Positions 49,599-58,910 of a stretch of DNA of 64,000 nucleotides are shown in pieces. Position 1 is the first letter of the stretch, and every line of letters begins with the position of its first letter. Origin of the DNA: Bacteroidales bacterium. GTDB lineage: Bacteria; Bacteroidota; Bacteroidia; Bacteroidales; Tenuifilaceae. A program made the position numbers and the translations under genes. Below the pieces are notes generated by a model. The model saw only the letters and a list, made by a program, of their open reading frames with translations, was not told the DNA's origin and ran no database searches. Where the stretch lies: contig JAQVYY010000012.1 of NCBI GenBank assembly GCA_028708425.1, forward strand, positions 1 to 64,000, in the 5' to 3' direction.

Positions 49599-50813
49599 AT
49601 GGATGTAGCAATAATTGGTGGAGGTGCAGCAGGTTTCTTTTCGGCAATTGCCGTTAAGGAGAATTCCCCTAACGCTTCGGTGGTGATATTTGAGAAATCG
49701 CAAAAGGTACTTGCCAAGGTAAAAATATCGGGTGGCGGACGGTGTAACGTTACCAATGCAGAAACAAGCATTGCAGCGCTTTGCAAGGCTTATCCGAGGG
49801 GCGGAAAAAGCCTAAAAAAGGCTTTTCGAACATTTAGCACAGGCAATACTATTGAATGGTTTGAAAGGCGTGGCGTTGCGCTTGTTACCCAAAGCGACAA
49901 CTGTGTATTCCCCGTTTCGCAAGACTCACAAACCATTATCGACTGCTTTTTACGCGAGGCAAAAAGACTAAAGATTACGATTGAAACAGGCATGGGCGTT
50001 AGGGCAATTACGCCAATTGACAAAAAATTGGAATTGCATTTTACCAAAGCGAATATTACACCCCGCCAGTTCGATAAAGTTATTGTTACAACAGGCGGGT
50101 CGCCAAAAAGGGAGGGGCTAAAATGGTTAGAGCAGCTAAACCACACTATTGAGGGTCCCGTTCCTTCGCTATTCACATTTAATATACCCAACAATAGCAT
50201 TACCAAGCTGATGGGGGTTGTGGTTGATAATAAGCTGGTTAGCATTCAGGGTACTCGGTTAAAATCCGACGGGTCACTACTTATTACACACTGGGGAATG
50301 AGTGGCCCAGCCATTCTTAAGCTCTCATCGTACGGCGCAAGGATACTAAGCGAGAAAGGGTACATCTTCACTATTCAGGTTAACTGGGTAAACGAGCAAA
50401 ACCATGAGGTTGTAGCCAACAGCTTACTCTCTCTTTCGCAGGAGCATTCAAAAAAGATAATTGTCAACATAAGGCCATACGGCCTTTGCAGCAGGTTATG
50501 GACTTACCTTCTGGAAAAAGCCGAAGTACCCGCAAATAAAAAATGGGGAGAGCTTGGCAAAAAGGGTATAAACAGGCTAACCAACATCCTAACCAACGAC
50601 ACCTTTTTGGTTAAGGGCAAATCGACATTTCGCGATGAGTTTGTAACCTGTGGTGGTGTTAGCCTACAAGATATTGACTTTAATACGATGCAGAGCAAGG
50701 TTTGTAAAAACCTGTACTTTGCTGGCGAAGTGATTGATGTTGATGCCATAACCGGGGGGTTTAACCTGCAAGCTGCTTGGACTACCGCATTTATTGCTGG
50801 GAAGCTGGTATAA
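49599..50813 (+). CDS. BaiN/HI0933-family FAD-dependent oxidoreductase
   Basis: 404 residues. FAD-binding GxGxxG motif at the N-terminus (MDVAIIGGGAAGFFSAIAV), then KVLAKVKISGGGRCNVTNAE, the family hallmark, RRGVALVTQSDNCVFPVS, and the C-terminal FAD block CGGVSLQDIDF...LYFAGEVIDVDAITGGFNLQAAW. Members include BaiN, a bile-acid-modifying reductase in Clostridium, but most have no known substrate. I would not assign one here. Confidence 0.9.
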   Translation: MDVAIIGGGAAGFFSAIAVKENSPNASVVIFEKSQKVLAKVKISGGGRCNVTNAETSIAALCKAYPRGGKSLKKAFRTFSTGNTIEWFERRGVALVTQSDNCVFPVSQDSQTIIDCFLREAKRLKITIETGMGVRAITPIDKKLELHFTKANITPRQFDKVIVTTGGSPKREGLKWLEQLNHTIEGPVPSLFTFNIPNNSITKLMGVVVDNKLVSIQGTRLKSDGSLLITHWGMSGPAILKLSSYGARILSEKGYIFTIQVNWVNEQNHEVVANSLLSLSQEHSKKIIVNIRPYGLCSRLWTYLLEKAEVPANKKWGELGKKGINRLTNILTNDTFLVKGKSTFRDEFVTCGGVSLQDIDFNTMQSKVCKNLYFAGEVIDVDAITGGFNLQAAWTTAFIAGKLV

Positions 50814-50956
50814 TTTTCTCCGCTCAACTCGGGCTGCGCCTGAGTCGGCCTATTACGAGCAGGCCATTCCTGTAACTTTATTTTATGTGCAAAGCACCAT
50901 AGCAAAATATGCTGCAAACTTATACTTGCCTTAGCCTGGTAAGATATGTACGGCTC

Positions 50957-51059
50957 AGCCCCAATTACTCATCCGAATAATTACTGCCTCCGACAGCGAC
51001 TAAGTTTCACAACCAATTTTGTTATCCAAAATTGGGCTCGACTATGTCGGGATAACCCG
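50957..51059 (+). repeat. Partial intergenic element (right hairpin lost)
   Basis: AGCCCCAATTACTCATCCG...CGGGATAACCCG. The centre hairpin CCAATTTT-GTTATCC-AAAATTGG is perfect. Its flanks in the gap 50814-51218 include a hairpin ACTCGGGC-TGC-GCCTGAGT at 50827-50845. Confidence 0.75.
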
Positions 51060-51146
51060 ATCAGGAAACATATATATAAAACTTGCGTGCGCGCTCCTCG
51101 CTACGGCAGGGAACGTGGCTCATCTTCTTCATCCGCCGTTAAGAAC

Positions 51147-51215
51147 CACCCAATACGAGCTAGGCTAAACCCGAGGTCATAACACCCCCACATTGCTTAC
51201 GCCACGTATTGGGTG
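51147..51215. repeat. Inverted repeat beside the TlpA-like gene
   Basis: CACCCAATACG (51147-51157) and its exact complement CGTATTGGGTG (51205-51215), separated by 47 bases, just after the stop codon of the minus-strand gene at 51219. It may act as a terminator or be a mobile-repeat remnant. Confidence 0.55.
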
Positions 51216-51218
51216 TTG

Positions 51219-52331
51219 TTATTTAGTCTCAAATCTTTTTAGTTTTTTTTGTAAAGAGCCTTTTCCAAATCCTTCCCATTTATCAATAATTTTACCCTCG
51301 CTATTAATTAGGAAAAATGTGGGAACTCCTTGTATTCCATATTTTATGTAGGTTTCACTATACGCCCCTTCTCCGTCCCACAAATACTTCCATGTAATGG
51401 TATCCCGTTCTAATGATTCGAGCCATGTTTCTTTTCTCATATCTGTTGAAAGGCTGATGATTTCAAGAGAATCGCTATAGTTTTTATTTATCATCTTTAA
51501 TTCTTCCACTGACTGAATGCATGGCCCACAATATGCGGATGTGAAATTTAGTAGAATATACTTTCCCGTTAAATCTGAAAAGCGAATTGTATCCCCGTTA
51601 TTAGTCAATGCTTTAAAATCATGGCAATAGTCTCCTACTTCAGCTATTTTTTCGCTCAGAAAAATTTTTATGATTCGGGCATATTTGCTCGCTCTTATCT
51701 CATCGTTCAGCTGATTGTATAAAGCTTGAACCGTATCTTTTGGCAATGACTTTTTTAGATAGTCTAAATTTATTATTCCTGGATAAGTGTTTATATGTGA
51801 TTTGACATACTGAATAAGCAACGCTTTAGTAGTATCATCAAGGCTTTTAATTTGATTATCCCAAATATCCTTTGCTTTCTCTTGCTGTTCTTGTGCTGAC
51901 ATTTTGAAAAAACTCCTAACAAGTGAATCTCTCTTTATATCAAATGATTTTGTTAGGTCGCGTAAACGATTATAATCATCCTGAGTTTTTGAACCATCGA
52001 TTCTTACATTCCATGGGAAATCATTTCTGTTGCCTTTTAGCTGTATATTTTCATTCCCGATTAGTAAATAAGCATAAATAAACTCGTTGCTAACTTTAGC
52101 GTTTAGCCAAATTTCTTCAGGCTCATCCAGTAGTCGACCAGTAAGTTTAAATTTACCTTCAACAACCATTGCACTATCAAATGTCTCATCAGTACTCAAA
52201 TTTCGTAGATAAATCATCGTGCTATCAGGGAACCCAGTTACATTTCCAGTAATAACATATCCTCCCTGTTTTTCACAAGAAGCTATTGAAATCGTTACAA
52301 AAAACAGAATCAGTTTAATGGTGTTTTTCAT
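51219..52331 (-). CDS. TlpA-like thioredoxin-fold lipoprotein with DUF4369-type N-terminus
   Basis: 370 residues. A lipoprotein signal (ISIASCEKQ, lipid-modified Cys20) predicts attachment to a membrane facing the periplasm. The N-terminal beta domain (about 25-130; YVITGNVTGFPDSTMIYLRN, FDSAMVVEGKFKLTG) is of the DUF4369 type, a helical segment follows, and the C-terminal AhpC/TSA-thioredoxin domain carries the redox pair in AYCGPCIQS and the cis-Pro loop GIQGVPTFFLIN. Such proteins act as periplasmic disulfide reductases. It stands beside an AT-rich gene in a small accessory patch. Confidence 0.9.
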   Translation of the reverse strand: MKNTIKLILFFVTISIASCEKQGGYVITGNVTGFPDSTMIYLRNLSTDETFDSAMVVEGKFKLTGRLLDEPEEIWLNAKVSNEFIYAYLLIGNENIQLKGNRNDFPWNVRIDGSKTQDDYNRLRDLTKSFDIKRDSLVRSFFKMSAQEQQEKAKDIWDNQIKSLDDTTKALLIQYVKSHINTYPGIINLDYLKKSLPKDTVQALYNQLNDEIRASKYARIIKIFLSEKIAEVGDYCHDFKALTNNGDTIRFSDLTGKYILLNFTSAYCGPCIQSVEELKMINKNYSDSLEIISLSTDMRKETWLESLERDTITWKYLWDGEGAYSETYIKYGIQGVPTFFLINSEGKIIDKWEGFGKGSLQKKLKRFETK

Positions 52332-52379
52332 GCTTTAACTTTTAATGCTTTCATTTACCGACCAGGGGTGTCTGTTTTA

Positions 52380-52450
52380 AAGGCACACAACGTTTGCGGG
52401 TATGTTTTGCACCCCGTCGGGCGAAGCAAGTTATTCATCCCACGTTAAAA
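52380..52450. other. Folded, attC-like intergenic sequence
   Basis: ACAACGTTTGCGGGTATG ... CATCCCACGTTA with inner TTTTGC/GCAAG and CCC-GTC-GGG arms. It has opposed AACG and CGTT ends and imperfect inner arms, which resembles the shape of integron recombination sites. The core bases do not match the standard consensus, so this is only a resemblance. Confidence 0.25.
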
Positions 52451-52541
52451 AGCCAAATTGAAACAATAATAACCTAATCGGGCAAAAAGTGGAGCGTAAA
52501 ATATACCGCATATTGGCAGTAGTGTTTTTAACAAAATGTAT

Positions 52542-53306
52542 TTATGACGTTAATGTTTCTTTTCCAAGATTTATTGCTAATTCCTTTATTTCTAACCTTT
52601 TTTCTTCTAATTTTTCTTCAAGGTTCATGATTCTAAAATTTTTGCTGTTAATCATTTCATGTTTAGCATTTATTACTCTAAGCAATCTCATAATCTCTTC
52701 TTTTGATTCACTAACTTCAATTATACATTGGCTCACACTAGGGTTATTTTCGAGATTCTTAAGTGTTTTAATTAATTCTCTATGTTTTAAATCTTTTTCT
52801 TTGTTCAATAATTGCAATTCACTTATTTTATTGTTCTTAATTTTCATTTTTTTATTACTTGAAGCAATAATTAGTCTCAAAGATTTAATTTCTCCTTTCA
52901 AAGTTTTTATAGCTTCATTCTCATCAGAGCTGCAGCTTTCTATCCTTTCTTTTAATTTATCAACTTCTCTCCCATAGATTTTTTCTTTCTTTGCGCTTTC
53001 TCTAAAAAGATTTATATTAAAAAGCTCTAGCGATTCAATTTTATTATTTTGCTTTTCTATCAATTTATGCTGGTATTCAATTTGCTTTGTCAAAGATTCA
53101 ACTTCGTCTTCAAGTTGTTCCAATATTTTCGTTGAATTATTATCAAGCGTATCAACAAACCTTAATTTTACTTTAATATATGTTTTTCCATTTATTATGA
53201 TTTTATTTCCATTCTTGATATTCATATAATGAGCGTTTTTGGGAATATCATTTTTTATCCCAAAATAACTCTTAAGTTTATTTGATAATATCCTAATGTA
53301 ACCCAT
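52542..53306 (-). CDS. Coiled-coil protein of unknown function, AT-rich
   Basis: 254 residues, Lys/Glu/Asn/Ile-rich. Residues 1-55 form a small basic domain (GYIRILSNKLKSYFGIKN, then GKTYIKVKLRFVD), and from about 58 to 250 heptad-like repeats (ILEQLEDEVESLTKQIEYQ, IMNLEEKLEEKRLEIKELA) predict a long coiled coil with short breaks. No signal peptide or membrane segment. Base composition is clearly more AT-rich than neighbouring genes, which suggests recent transfer. I do not recognise the family. A long frame on the opposite strand (52489-52977) is a shadow of the Lys/Glu-rich codons. Confidence 0.7.
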   Translation of the reverse strand: MGYIRILSNKLKSYFGIKNDIPKNAHYMNIKNGNKIIINGKTYIKVKLRFVDTLDNNSTKILEQLEDEVESLTKQIEYQHKLIEKQNNKIESLELFNINLFRESAKKEKIYGREVDKLKERIESCSSDENEAIKTLKGEIKSLRLIIASSNKKMKIKNNKISELQLLNKEKDLKHRELIKTLKNLENNPSVSQCIIEVSESKEEIMRLLRVINAKHEMINSKNFRIMNLEEKLEEKRLEIKELAINLGKETLTS

Positions 53307-53421
53307 TTCAAATTAGTTAATCTTAACATTACTGCCAACTTATTAATAACCACACATAACCCGTCGTCAGTTTATGCTCTATTAGCACTATATCAACATA
53401 TTATCCTAATAGTACCTTAAC

Positions 53422-54789
53422 CTATAACCCACCCCAAAAAATGCTATAAATTAGAATTGCGGCAATGGCAACAGGTGCAATAAACTTAACTATAAACCTG
53501 AAGTATGGGAAATACGTTGCTTTTAATTTACCCTTATTAGTAAGCTCGCTTTTTGTAATTTTCCGCCCAGCAAACCAACCAACAAAAAGTACAATTAGCA
53601 ATCCGCCCAAAGGAAGCAGTACGTTTGATGCGGTATAGTCGAGGATGTCGAAAATGCTCATCCCGAAAATTTTAACGTTTTCGAGCGGACCAAAGGAAAG
53701 CGTTGCGAATATACCTAAAATAGAAACCGCCACTGTAGCTATTACGGTTGCCTTTTTTCTTGAAATCTTTAGCTCCTCAGAAAAGCAAGCCACAACCACC
53801 TCGAGCAATGAGATAGTAGAGGTTAAAGCGGCTACTGCCAACAGGATAAAAAATATAGTGCCAAAAACACTTCCCCCAGGCATTTGCTGAAATATGCCGG
53901 GCAAGGTAATAAACACGAGACTTGGCCCTGAGCTGGGCTCAATACCAAATGCAAATACTGCCGGAAAAATCATTATCCCTGCCATTATAGCAATTAAGCT
54001 ATCGGCCAATGCAACCTGAACGGCAGTAGAGGCTAAATTCTCCTTTTTACTAAAATACGACGAGTACGTTATCAGCGCTCCCATCCCTAAACTTAGCGAG
54101 AAAAAAGCCTGCCCAAGTGCATACAGAATAGTTTTCCCTGTAACCTTACTAAAATCAGGTTTAAACAAAAATGCTAACCCCTCCTTTGCTCCATCTAGGG
54201 TAACCGACCGAATACACAAGATTAGTATAAGGAGAAACAAAATGGGCATCAGCAGCTTAGTATATTTCTCTATCCCCTTTTTTATGCCTGCCAAAACAAT
54301 TAAAGCGGTAAGTACCATAAATACGAGCTGCCAAATTACAGGACGTAAGGGATTTGCAATAAAGGTATTAAACGAGGCATTTAAATCCTGTGGCGTTTGC
54401 CCAGCAAATTTATTGGTTGCCGAAATAACTATATATTCAAGAGTCCAACCCGCAACGGAGCTATAAAACGCTAAAATAAAAAACGCTGCCACAACACCCA
54501 TTATTCCAATAACTCCCCACTTTGTTCCAGGAGCAATAACGCCAAAAGACCTAAAAGCATTTTTTTGCCCTCTTCGGCCAATGGCAAACTCCGACATCAT
54601 AACCGGAACACCTATAACCAGAACAAAAAACAGGTAAACTAAAAGGAATGCACCCCCGCCATTCTCGCCAGCGACATAAGGAAATTTCCAAATATTTCCA
54701 AGGCCAACGGCCGAACCTGCAGCTGCAGCAATAATGCCAAATTTACTTCCAAAGTTATCACGCGAAACCAAATCTTTTGTCGTAGGCAT
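53422..54789 (-). CDS. Neurotransmitter:sodium symporter (NSS/SNF) family transporter
   Basis: 455 residues with about 11-12 membrane segments. TM1 holds the sodium and substrate site SAVGLGNIWKFPYVAGENGGGAF; TM6 and TM8 regions (FFSLSLGMGALITYSSYF, LAVAALTSTISLLEVVVACF) are also typical, including the conserved Thr-Ser near Na2. Bacterial members import amino acids; LeuT, MhsT and TnaT (tryptophan) are examples. The substrate cannot be read from sequence, although a Trp transporter would suit the tryptophanase. Transcribed alone. Confidence 0.93.
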   Translation of the reverse strand: MPTTKDLVSRDNFGSKFGIIAAAAGSAVGLGNIWKFPYVAGENGGGAFLLVYLFFVLVIGVPVMMSEFAIGRRGQKNAFRSFGVIAPGTKWGVIGIMGVVAAFFILAFYSSVAGWTLEYIVISATNKFAGQTPQDLNASFNTFIANPLRPVIWQLVFMVLTALIVLAGIKKGIEKYTKLLMPILFLLILILCIRSVTLDGAKEGLAFLFKPDFSKVTGKTILYALGQAFFSLSLGMGALITYSSYFSKKENLASTAVQVALADSLIAIMAGIMIFPAVFAFGIEPSSGPSLVFITLPGIFQQMPGGSVFGTIFFILLAVAALTSTISLLEVVVACFSEELKISRKKATVIATVAVSILGIFATLSFGPLENVKIFGMSIFDILDYTASNVLLPLGGLLIVLFVGWFAGRKITKSELTNKGKLKATYFPYFRFIVKFIAPVAIAAILIYSIFWGGL

Positions 54790-55237
54790 AGGTTAAAAAT
54801 TGGGGGTTATTTTTTTTAAAACAAGCAAATCTAGCTAAAAAAGAAGATGGCAGCAAAAAAGGGACAGCGGAATTATCATCTACTCAATAGAGCTATGGCT
54901 ATCGCTATTTTAGCATTTATCGTTGGCCATCCTGGTTTTATCCACCTTACCTGGGCAGCACCTAAATGCTTAGTCTTATTACTTAGCGTAAAAACTATTA
55001 CAAAAACTTTGATATAAAGCCCTGCGCTTGAGCTTAGTAAAAGGACCCAAAGCATTGCGGATGGAAACCTTAGTATTAACCTCCCTTTGAATTCATTTTC
55101 ATTAAATTTGATGGAATAATACGGGTTAAGGTGCAAATTAAAATTAGGTATGCTTATCTGGGTTAAAAAGTTAAATCAGCTTGTGCATATGGTGAAATTG
55201 AAGCCTAAACCAGCTTCTCCGTACAATCTTGTGAAAC
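54790..55237. other. 448-base gap without a convincing gene
   Basis: An 86-codon minus-strand frame (54876-55136) has a hydrophobic centre but its N-terminus reads through an eroded right half of the intergenic element (about 55089-55131, TTCATTTTCATTAAATTTGA then ACGGGTTAAG). I see no RBS, homology or codon bias to support it. Confidence 0.5.
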
Positions 55238-57652
55238 TTAAAATGGGTATCCGATTCCAAAATGCCAGGCAAAATTATCATTATGGGTATACTTTTTGCC
55301 GAATGGGATCCAGTGTTTTACCAGATCTGGGTTGTTAAGATATGCCGATTCAATGCCTGGATCGTATAGCTTAACCCCCATGTCGAAACGAATGGTAAAA
55401 AAGCCTAGATTCAGTCGTATTCCAGTGCCTGTTCCGAGAGCAATTTGTTTGTAGAATGTGTTTGGATAAAAAACGGCACCTGGCCTCTCGTCAGCCGAAG
55501 TGATAGCCCAAATATTGCCAGCATCTAAAAACAGTGCCCCCTCGAGCATCCAAACCAGCTTAAATCGATACTCAAAATTGGCCTCAAACTTCATGTCGGC
55601 TGTTTGGTTAGGAAACCTAAACTGTTCCTCAACATAGGTACCAGGGCCTAGCCCTCGGGCACTCCATGCTCGTACGCCTGTTGACCCGCCCGAAAAATAC
55701 TTTTTATCGAAAGGGAGTGCTGATGAATTCCCATATGGGAAACCCACCCCAAGATATACCCTGTAAACCAACGTATTATTTTCATCAACAACATGGTTGT
55801 ATGCGTAGTTTAAATCCGTTCGGATAAACTGAGAAAAGTTTGTGTTAAAAAGTTGATATGATCCATCCACCTTTTCAGCCTTTGTACTGCTGAATATGGC
55901 ATTAAGAACATTACCCGACACCTCGAAATTATATCGTAGCGCAGAATAGTTCCTCTTTTCGGCCGATTGATCGGAGTATATTAAGCTATACCCTGAGAGC
56001 GTTACCAGCTGATTTTTATAGCTATTTGCCTCGTACCTGTCCTTTATATCTTGCCAAAAATCATCGGACATACTAAAAATATTTATCACGTTAACCTCAA
56101 AGGGAGTTAACGTATGTATAAAACGGTTCTCGCTTCGCCATGTATAGGAAAAATCCATACCCACCATGGTTCGTCTAAACTCGGGCCTATCCTGAAAACT
56201 ATAAAACGCCGTCACGTTGGTTCTGGGGCTATACCGTTTTTCGTATTCTCCCCCTGAAAACGGGCCTAAAAACCGAGGGAAGCTAAGCCCCACAGAACCT
56301 CCAAGTTCTAACGAGCTTGCCGACGTAGCTTGGCCTGAGATTAGTTGCACCATTCCTCGTAATTTGGTGTCGAATATCTCGGCACCCCTAAAAATATTTT
56401 TATGCTGATAGCTTAGGTTGCCTTCAAAACCTATGTCGGATGAGGAGGTTGTGTTTGTTCCAACAAGATCGATCTGATAGCTCTGAAGCGTATGGGGCGT
56501 TAACTGAATATAGCAATTAAGTTTTCCGTACGATGCCGTGTCGTTTTGTAGATCGGAATCAAAAAGCATAAATTCATCATCCTTTCGTTCGTCCTCGGAC
56601 TCATCAAGCTTAAAAAAGATATTTACCGCCCTAAAAAGTTTTAAAGAGTTAAGGTTGTCGCGTGATTTTTCAACAATACTCTCTGAATACACCTGGCCTG
56701 GCCTTATAAGGTTAACATTGCTTATGGTTTTAAGCTTAACACCTGGCGATAGAGAGTATATATAATCCTGATTATCATAAGTAATAGTATCTAAAAACCC
56801 TTCCTCTTGCAAATAAAAAAATTCAACGGGATCGTAATTCGTATAAATATAGACATTGCTCACCTCATACTTTCTGTACTTCTGCTCTACCCGCTCGCCA
56901 AAAGCATCACGAGTAAACCTGTTTTTTATTACCAAATCGAGATCAACATTTTTACCCAACAAGCTGGTGTCGGCTCTAAAGGTTATAAACTCTTGCGAAA
57001 AATAGAAAAAACCCTCCTCTCTAAGACTCGTTTCTATTCTCTGCCGTTCTGCTCTTAGAATGTCAATGTCGAACCTATCGCCCTTTTTAATTAAACGGTT
57101 TAGAGTATCGTTAAGTACAATATCTTGAATTAGCGAATCTTCAATAGTATAGTTAATACTTCTTACTCGATGGGGTTTTCCCAGAGTAACATTATACGCT
57201 ACACTTGCCCGGCGTTTTTTAAAAATGGTTGTATCCACTACTTTTGAGCCATAGTAACCCTTGCTCTCGATGTAACGTGCCAAGTTGCTTGCTGTTTGCG
57301 CTATTTGAAATGTGTCAAGTATTACTGGTTCTTCACCTATTTTTCTGAAAAAACTACTAATCCCCTTTTCCTTAGAGGGGTTAGCCAAATTCCAAAGTTT
57401 TAAATGAAATCGGAACAGCAAGATGCGCTTATTGGGCTTTTGCCTAACATATCTTGACAATTCGGCTACTTTTACTTCGCCCTTCTCCTCATCAGACTCT
57501 ATGTTTACTTTAGCTTCGTCCAATAAATACTGATCGTCGGGTATTCGACGAGTAATGCTACACGAGGATATGATAAACAGCAAAACAACTACTACTGGTA
57601 AAAAACATTTACCAATAGATTTATTGTGCTTAGCATTACTCCTATTCGGCAT
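55238..57652 (-). CDS. TamL-type outer-membrane lipoprotein of the Omp85 (BamA/TamA) family
   Basis: 804 residues. Lipoprotein signal with Cys in LFIISSCSITRRIPDDQYLL, POTRA-like domains (about 60-400; LARYIESKGYYGSKV, GKPHRVRSINYTIEDSL) and a C-terminal 16-strand beta barrel with FSGGSTGVRAWSARGLGPG, the Omp85 VRGY-like loop motif, and a final aromatic residue (GIGYPF). In Bacteroidota this lipoprotein replaces TamA and works with TamB in outer-membrane biogenesis. It is divergent from the tRNA/rRNA methyltransferase gene, an arrangement common in the phylum. Confidence 0.88.
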   Translation of the reverse strand: MPNRSNAKHNKSIGKCFLPVVVVLLFIISSCSITRRIPDDQYLLDEAKVNIESDEEKGEVKVAELSRYVRQKPNKRILLFRFHLKLWNLANPSKEKGISSFFRKIGEEPVILDTFQIAQTASNLARYIESKGYYGSKVVDTTIFKKRRASVAYNVTLGKPHRVRSINYTIEDSLIQDIVLNDTLNRLIKKGDRFDIDILRAERQRIETSLREEGFFYFSQEFITFRADTSLLGKNVDLDLVIKNRFTRDAFGERVEQKYRKYEVSNVYIYTNYDPVEFFYLQEEGFLDTITYDNQDYIYSLSPGVKLKTISNVNLIRPGQVYSESIVEKSRDNLNSLKLFRAVNIFFKLDESEDERKDDEFMLFDSDLQNDTASYGKLNCYIQLTPHTLQSYQIDLVGTNTTSSSDIGFEGNLSYQHKNIFRGAEIFDTKLRGMVQLISGQATSASSLELGGSVGLSFPRFLGPFSGGEYEKRYSPRTNVTAFYSFQDRPEFRRTMVGMDFSYTWRSENRFIHTLTPFEVNVINIFSMSDDFWQDIKDRYEANSYKNQLVTLSGYSLIYSDQSAEKRNYSALRYNFEVSGNVLNAIFSSTKAEKVDGSYQLFNTNFSQFIRTDLNYAYNHVVDENNTLVYRVYLGVGFPYGNSSALPFDKKYFSGGSTGVRAWSARGLGPGTYVEEQFRFPNQTADMKFEANFEYRFKLVWMLEGALFLDAGNIWAITSADERPGAVFYPNTFYKQIALGTGTGIRLNLGFFTIRFDMGVKLYDPGIESAYLNNPDLVKHWIPFGKKYTHNDNFAWHFGIGYPF

Positions 57653-57945
57653 TGGGTAGTAATAGTATAGTTAATTAAAGGCTGAAAGATAGTAAATCCA
57701 TTTTTATATAAAACGAATTTTACTGAAATCATACAGCATAAAAAATGCCATAAAAACCATTATACACTAATTTCGTCAAAAACTATAAATTTTCCCGTAT
57801 TTTAAACGCCATAACTCAGCACCAAACATTCACCTATATATATTGGGCAATGTACTATGATAAATAATATACTTACCCCAATACCTTGCTACCATATACA
57901 AAAATTGATACAAATAAAACCTTGGCATTTTTTAGCAAAAAGTTG

Positions 57946-57953
57946 TAGGTTTG
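57946..57953 (+). promoter_or_regulatory. -7 box for the TrmH-like gene
   Basis: TAGGTTTG matches TAnnTTTG, with TTGG (57922-57925) 20 nt upstream as a -33 box and the ATG at 57970. The rest of the 317-base divergent gap 57653-57969 is AT-rich and holds nothing else recognisable. Confidence 0.55.
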
Positions 57954-57969
57954 CGTAAAGCTAAAACGA

Positions 57970-58734
57970 ATGATAACGACAAATGAAATAAAGTTTATTA
58001 AATCGCTTCAACAAAAAAAATTCCGAAGGCAGCATGGTCTTTTTGTTGCTGAAGGGGCAAAACTTGTTGAAGACATACTTGGCTCTAACCTAAAGATAAG
58101 TGCAATTTACCACACCGCTAGCTGGAACAATTATCCCAAGGCAAAAAACTTTCCATTTACCCAGGTTAGTAAAAAGGAAATGGGGCGAATCAGCAGTCTT
58201 AGCACCCCCTCCGAAGTAATTGCTCTAGGCAATATTCCGATTAAAAAACTTGACGTTAGTACGCTTAAGGGCTCTCTATCGCTAATGCTTGACACCGTTC
58301 AAGACCCTGGTAATATGGGAACAATTATTAGGCTTGCCGATTGGTTTGGTATTACAAACATAGTATGCTCGCCCACGTCAGCCGATGCATTTGCACCAAA
58401 GGTTATTCAGGCAACTATGGGGGCAATTGCCCGGGTTAGCATCTACTACGCTAACCTTGAGGGAGTAATTTCTGAGGCAAATATTTTAAAAATACCCACC
58501 TACGGAACTTTTTTAAATGGGAATAACCTATATACATCAAATCTAACCCCCACCGGAATAATAGTTATGGGTAACGAGGGGTACGGAATTTCGCAAGGTT
58601 TAGAGAATTTGATAAACCATAAACTTACCATACCAAACTTCAGTAACAGAAAAAACACAAGCGAATCGTTAAATGTAGCTATGGCTACAGCTATTATTTG
58701 TTCCGAATTCAAACGAAAGGTTACGTTTCCTTAA
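57970..58734 (+). CDS. TrmH/SpoU-family RNA 2'-O-methyltransferase
   Basis: 254 residues. An N-terminal substrate-binding domain (RRQHGLFVAEGAKLVEDIL) precedes a trefoil-knot SPOUT domain with the three motifs: DTVQDPGNMGTIIRLADW, GIIVMGNEGYGIS, and ESLNVAMATAI. It methylates ribose in rRNA or tRNA with S-adenosylmethionine; the target cannot be told from sequence. The stop codon TAA (58732-58734) is provided by the first bases of an intergenic repeat, so the C-terminus may have been reset by that insertion. Confidence 0.92.
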   Translation: MITTNEIKFIKSLQQKKFRRQHGLFVAEGAKLVEDILGSNLKISAIYHTASWNNYPKAKNFPFTQVSKKEMGRISSLSTPSEVIALGNIPIKKLDVSTLKGSLSLMLDTVQDPGNMGTIIRLADWFGITNIVCSPTSADAFAPKVIQATMGAIARVSIYYANLEGVISEANILKIPTYGTFLNGNNLYTSNLTPTGIIVMGNEGYGISQGLENLINHKLTIPNFSNRKNTSESLNVAMATAIICSEFKRKVTFP

Positions 58735-58879
58735 CCCCAATTATTCTTTCGAATAATTACTGTCTCCGCCAGCGACTAAGTATCACAACCAATTTTGTTA
58801 TCCAAAATTGGGCTCGACTATGTCGGGATAACCCTTATATGCATTCATCTTTAAGAAAAAAAATGAATAATGCAGATTA
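58731..58879 (+). repeat. Intergenic three-hairpin element overlapping the TrmH-like stop codon
   Basis: Starts TTAACCCCAATTATTC, ends AATGCAGATTAG, between convergent genes. The right hairpin has drifted (TTTAAGAAAAAAAATG), while the centre hairpin is perfect. Confidence 0.85.
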
Positions 58880-58910
58880 GTGCAACACATAGCACAATGG
58901 GCGTACAATA

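Noticed and set aside
52489-52977. 162-codon plus-strand frame
   Set aside because: Antisense shadow of the AT-rich coiled-coil gene.
54876-55136. 86-codon hydrophobic frame
   Set aside because: Its start lies in an eroded intergenic repeat; no RBS or family match.
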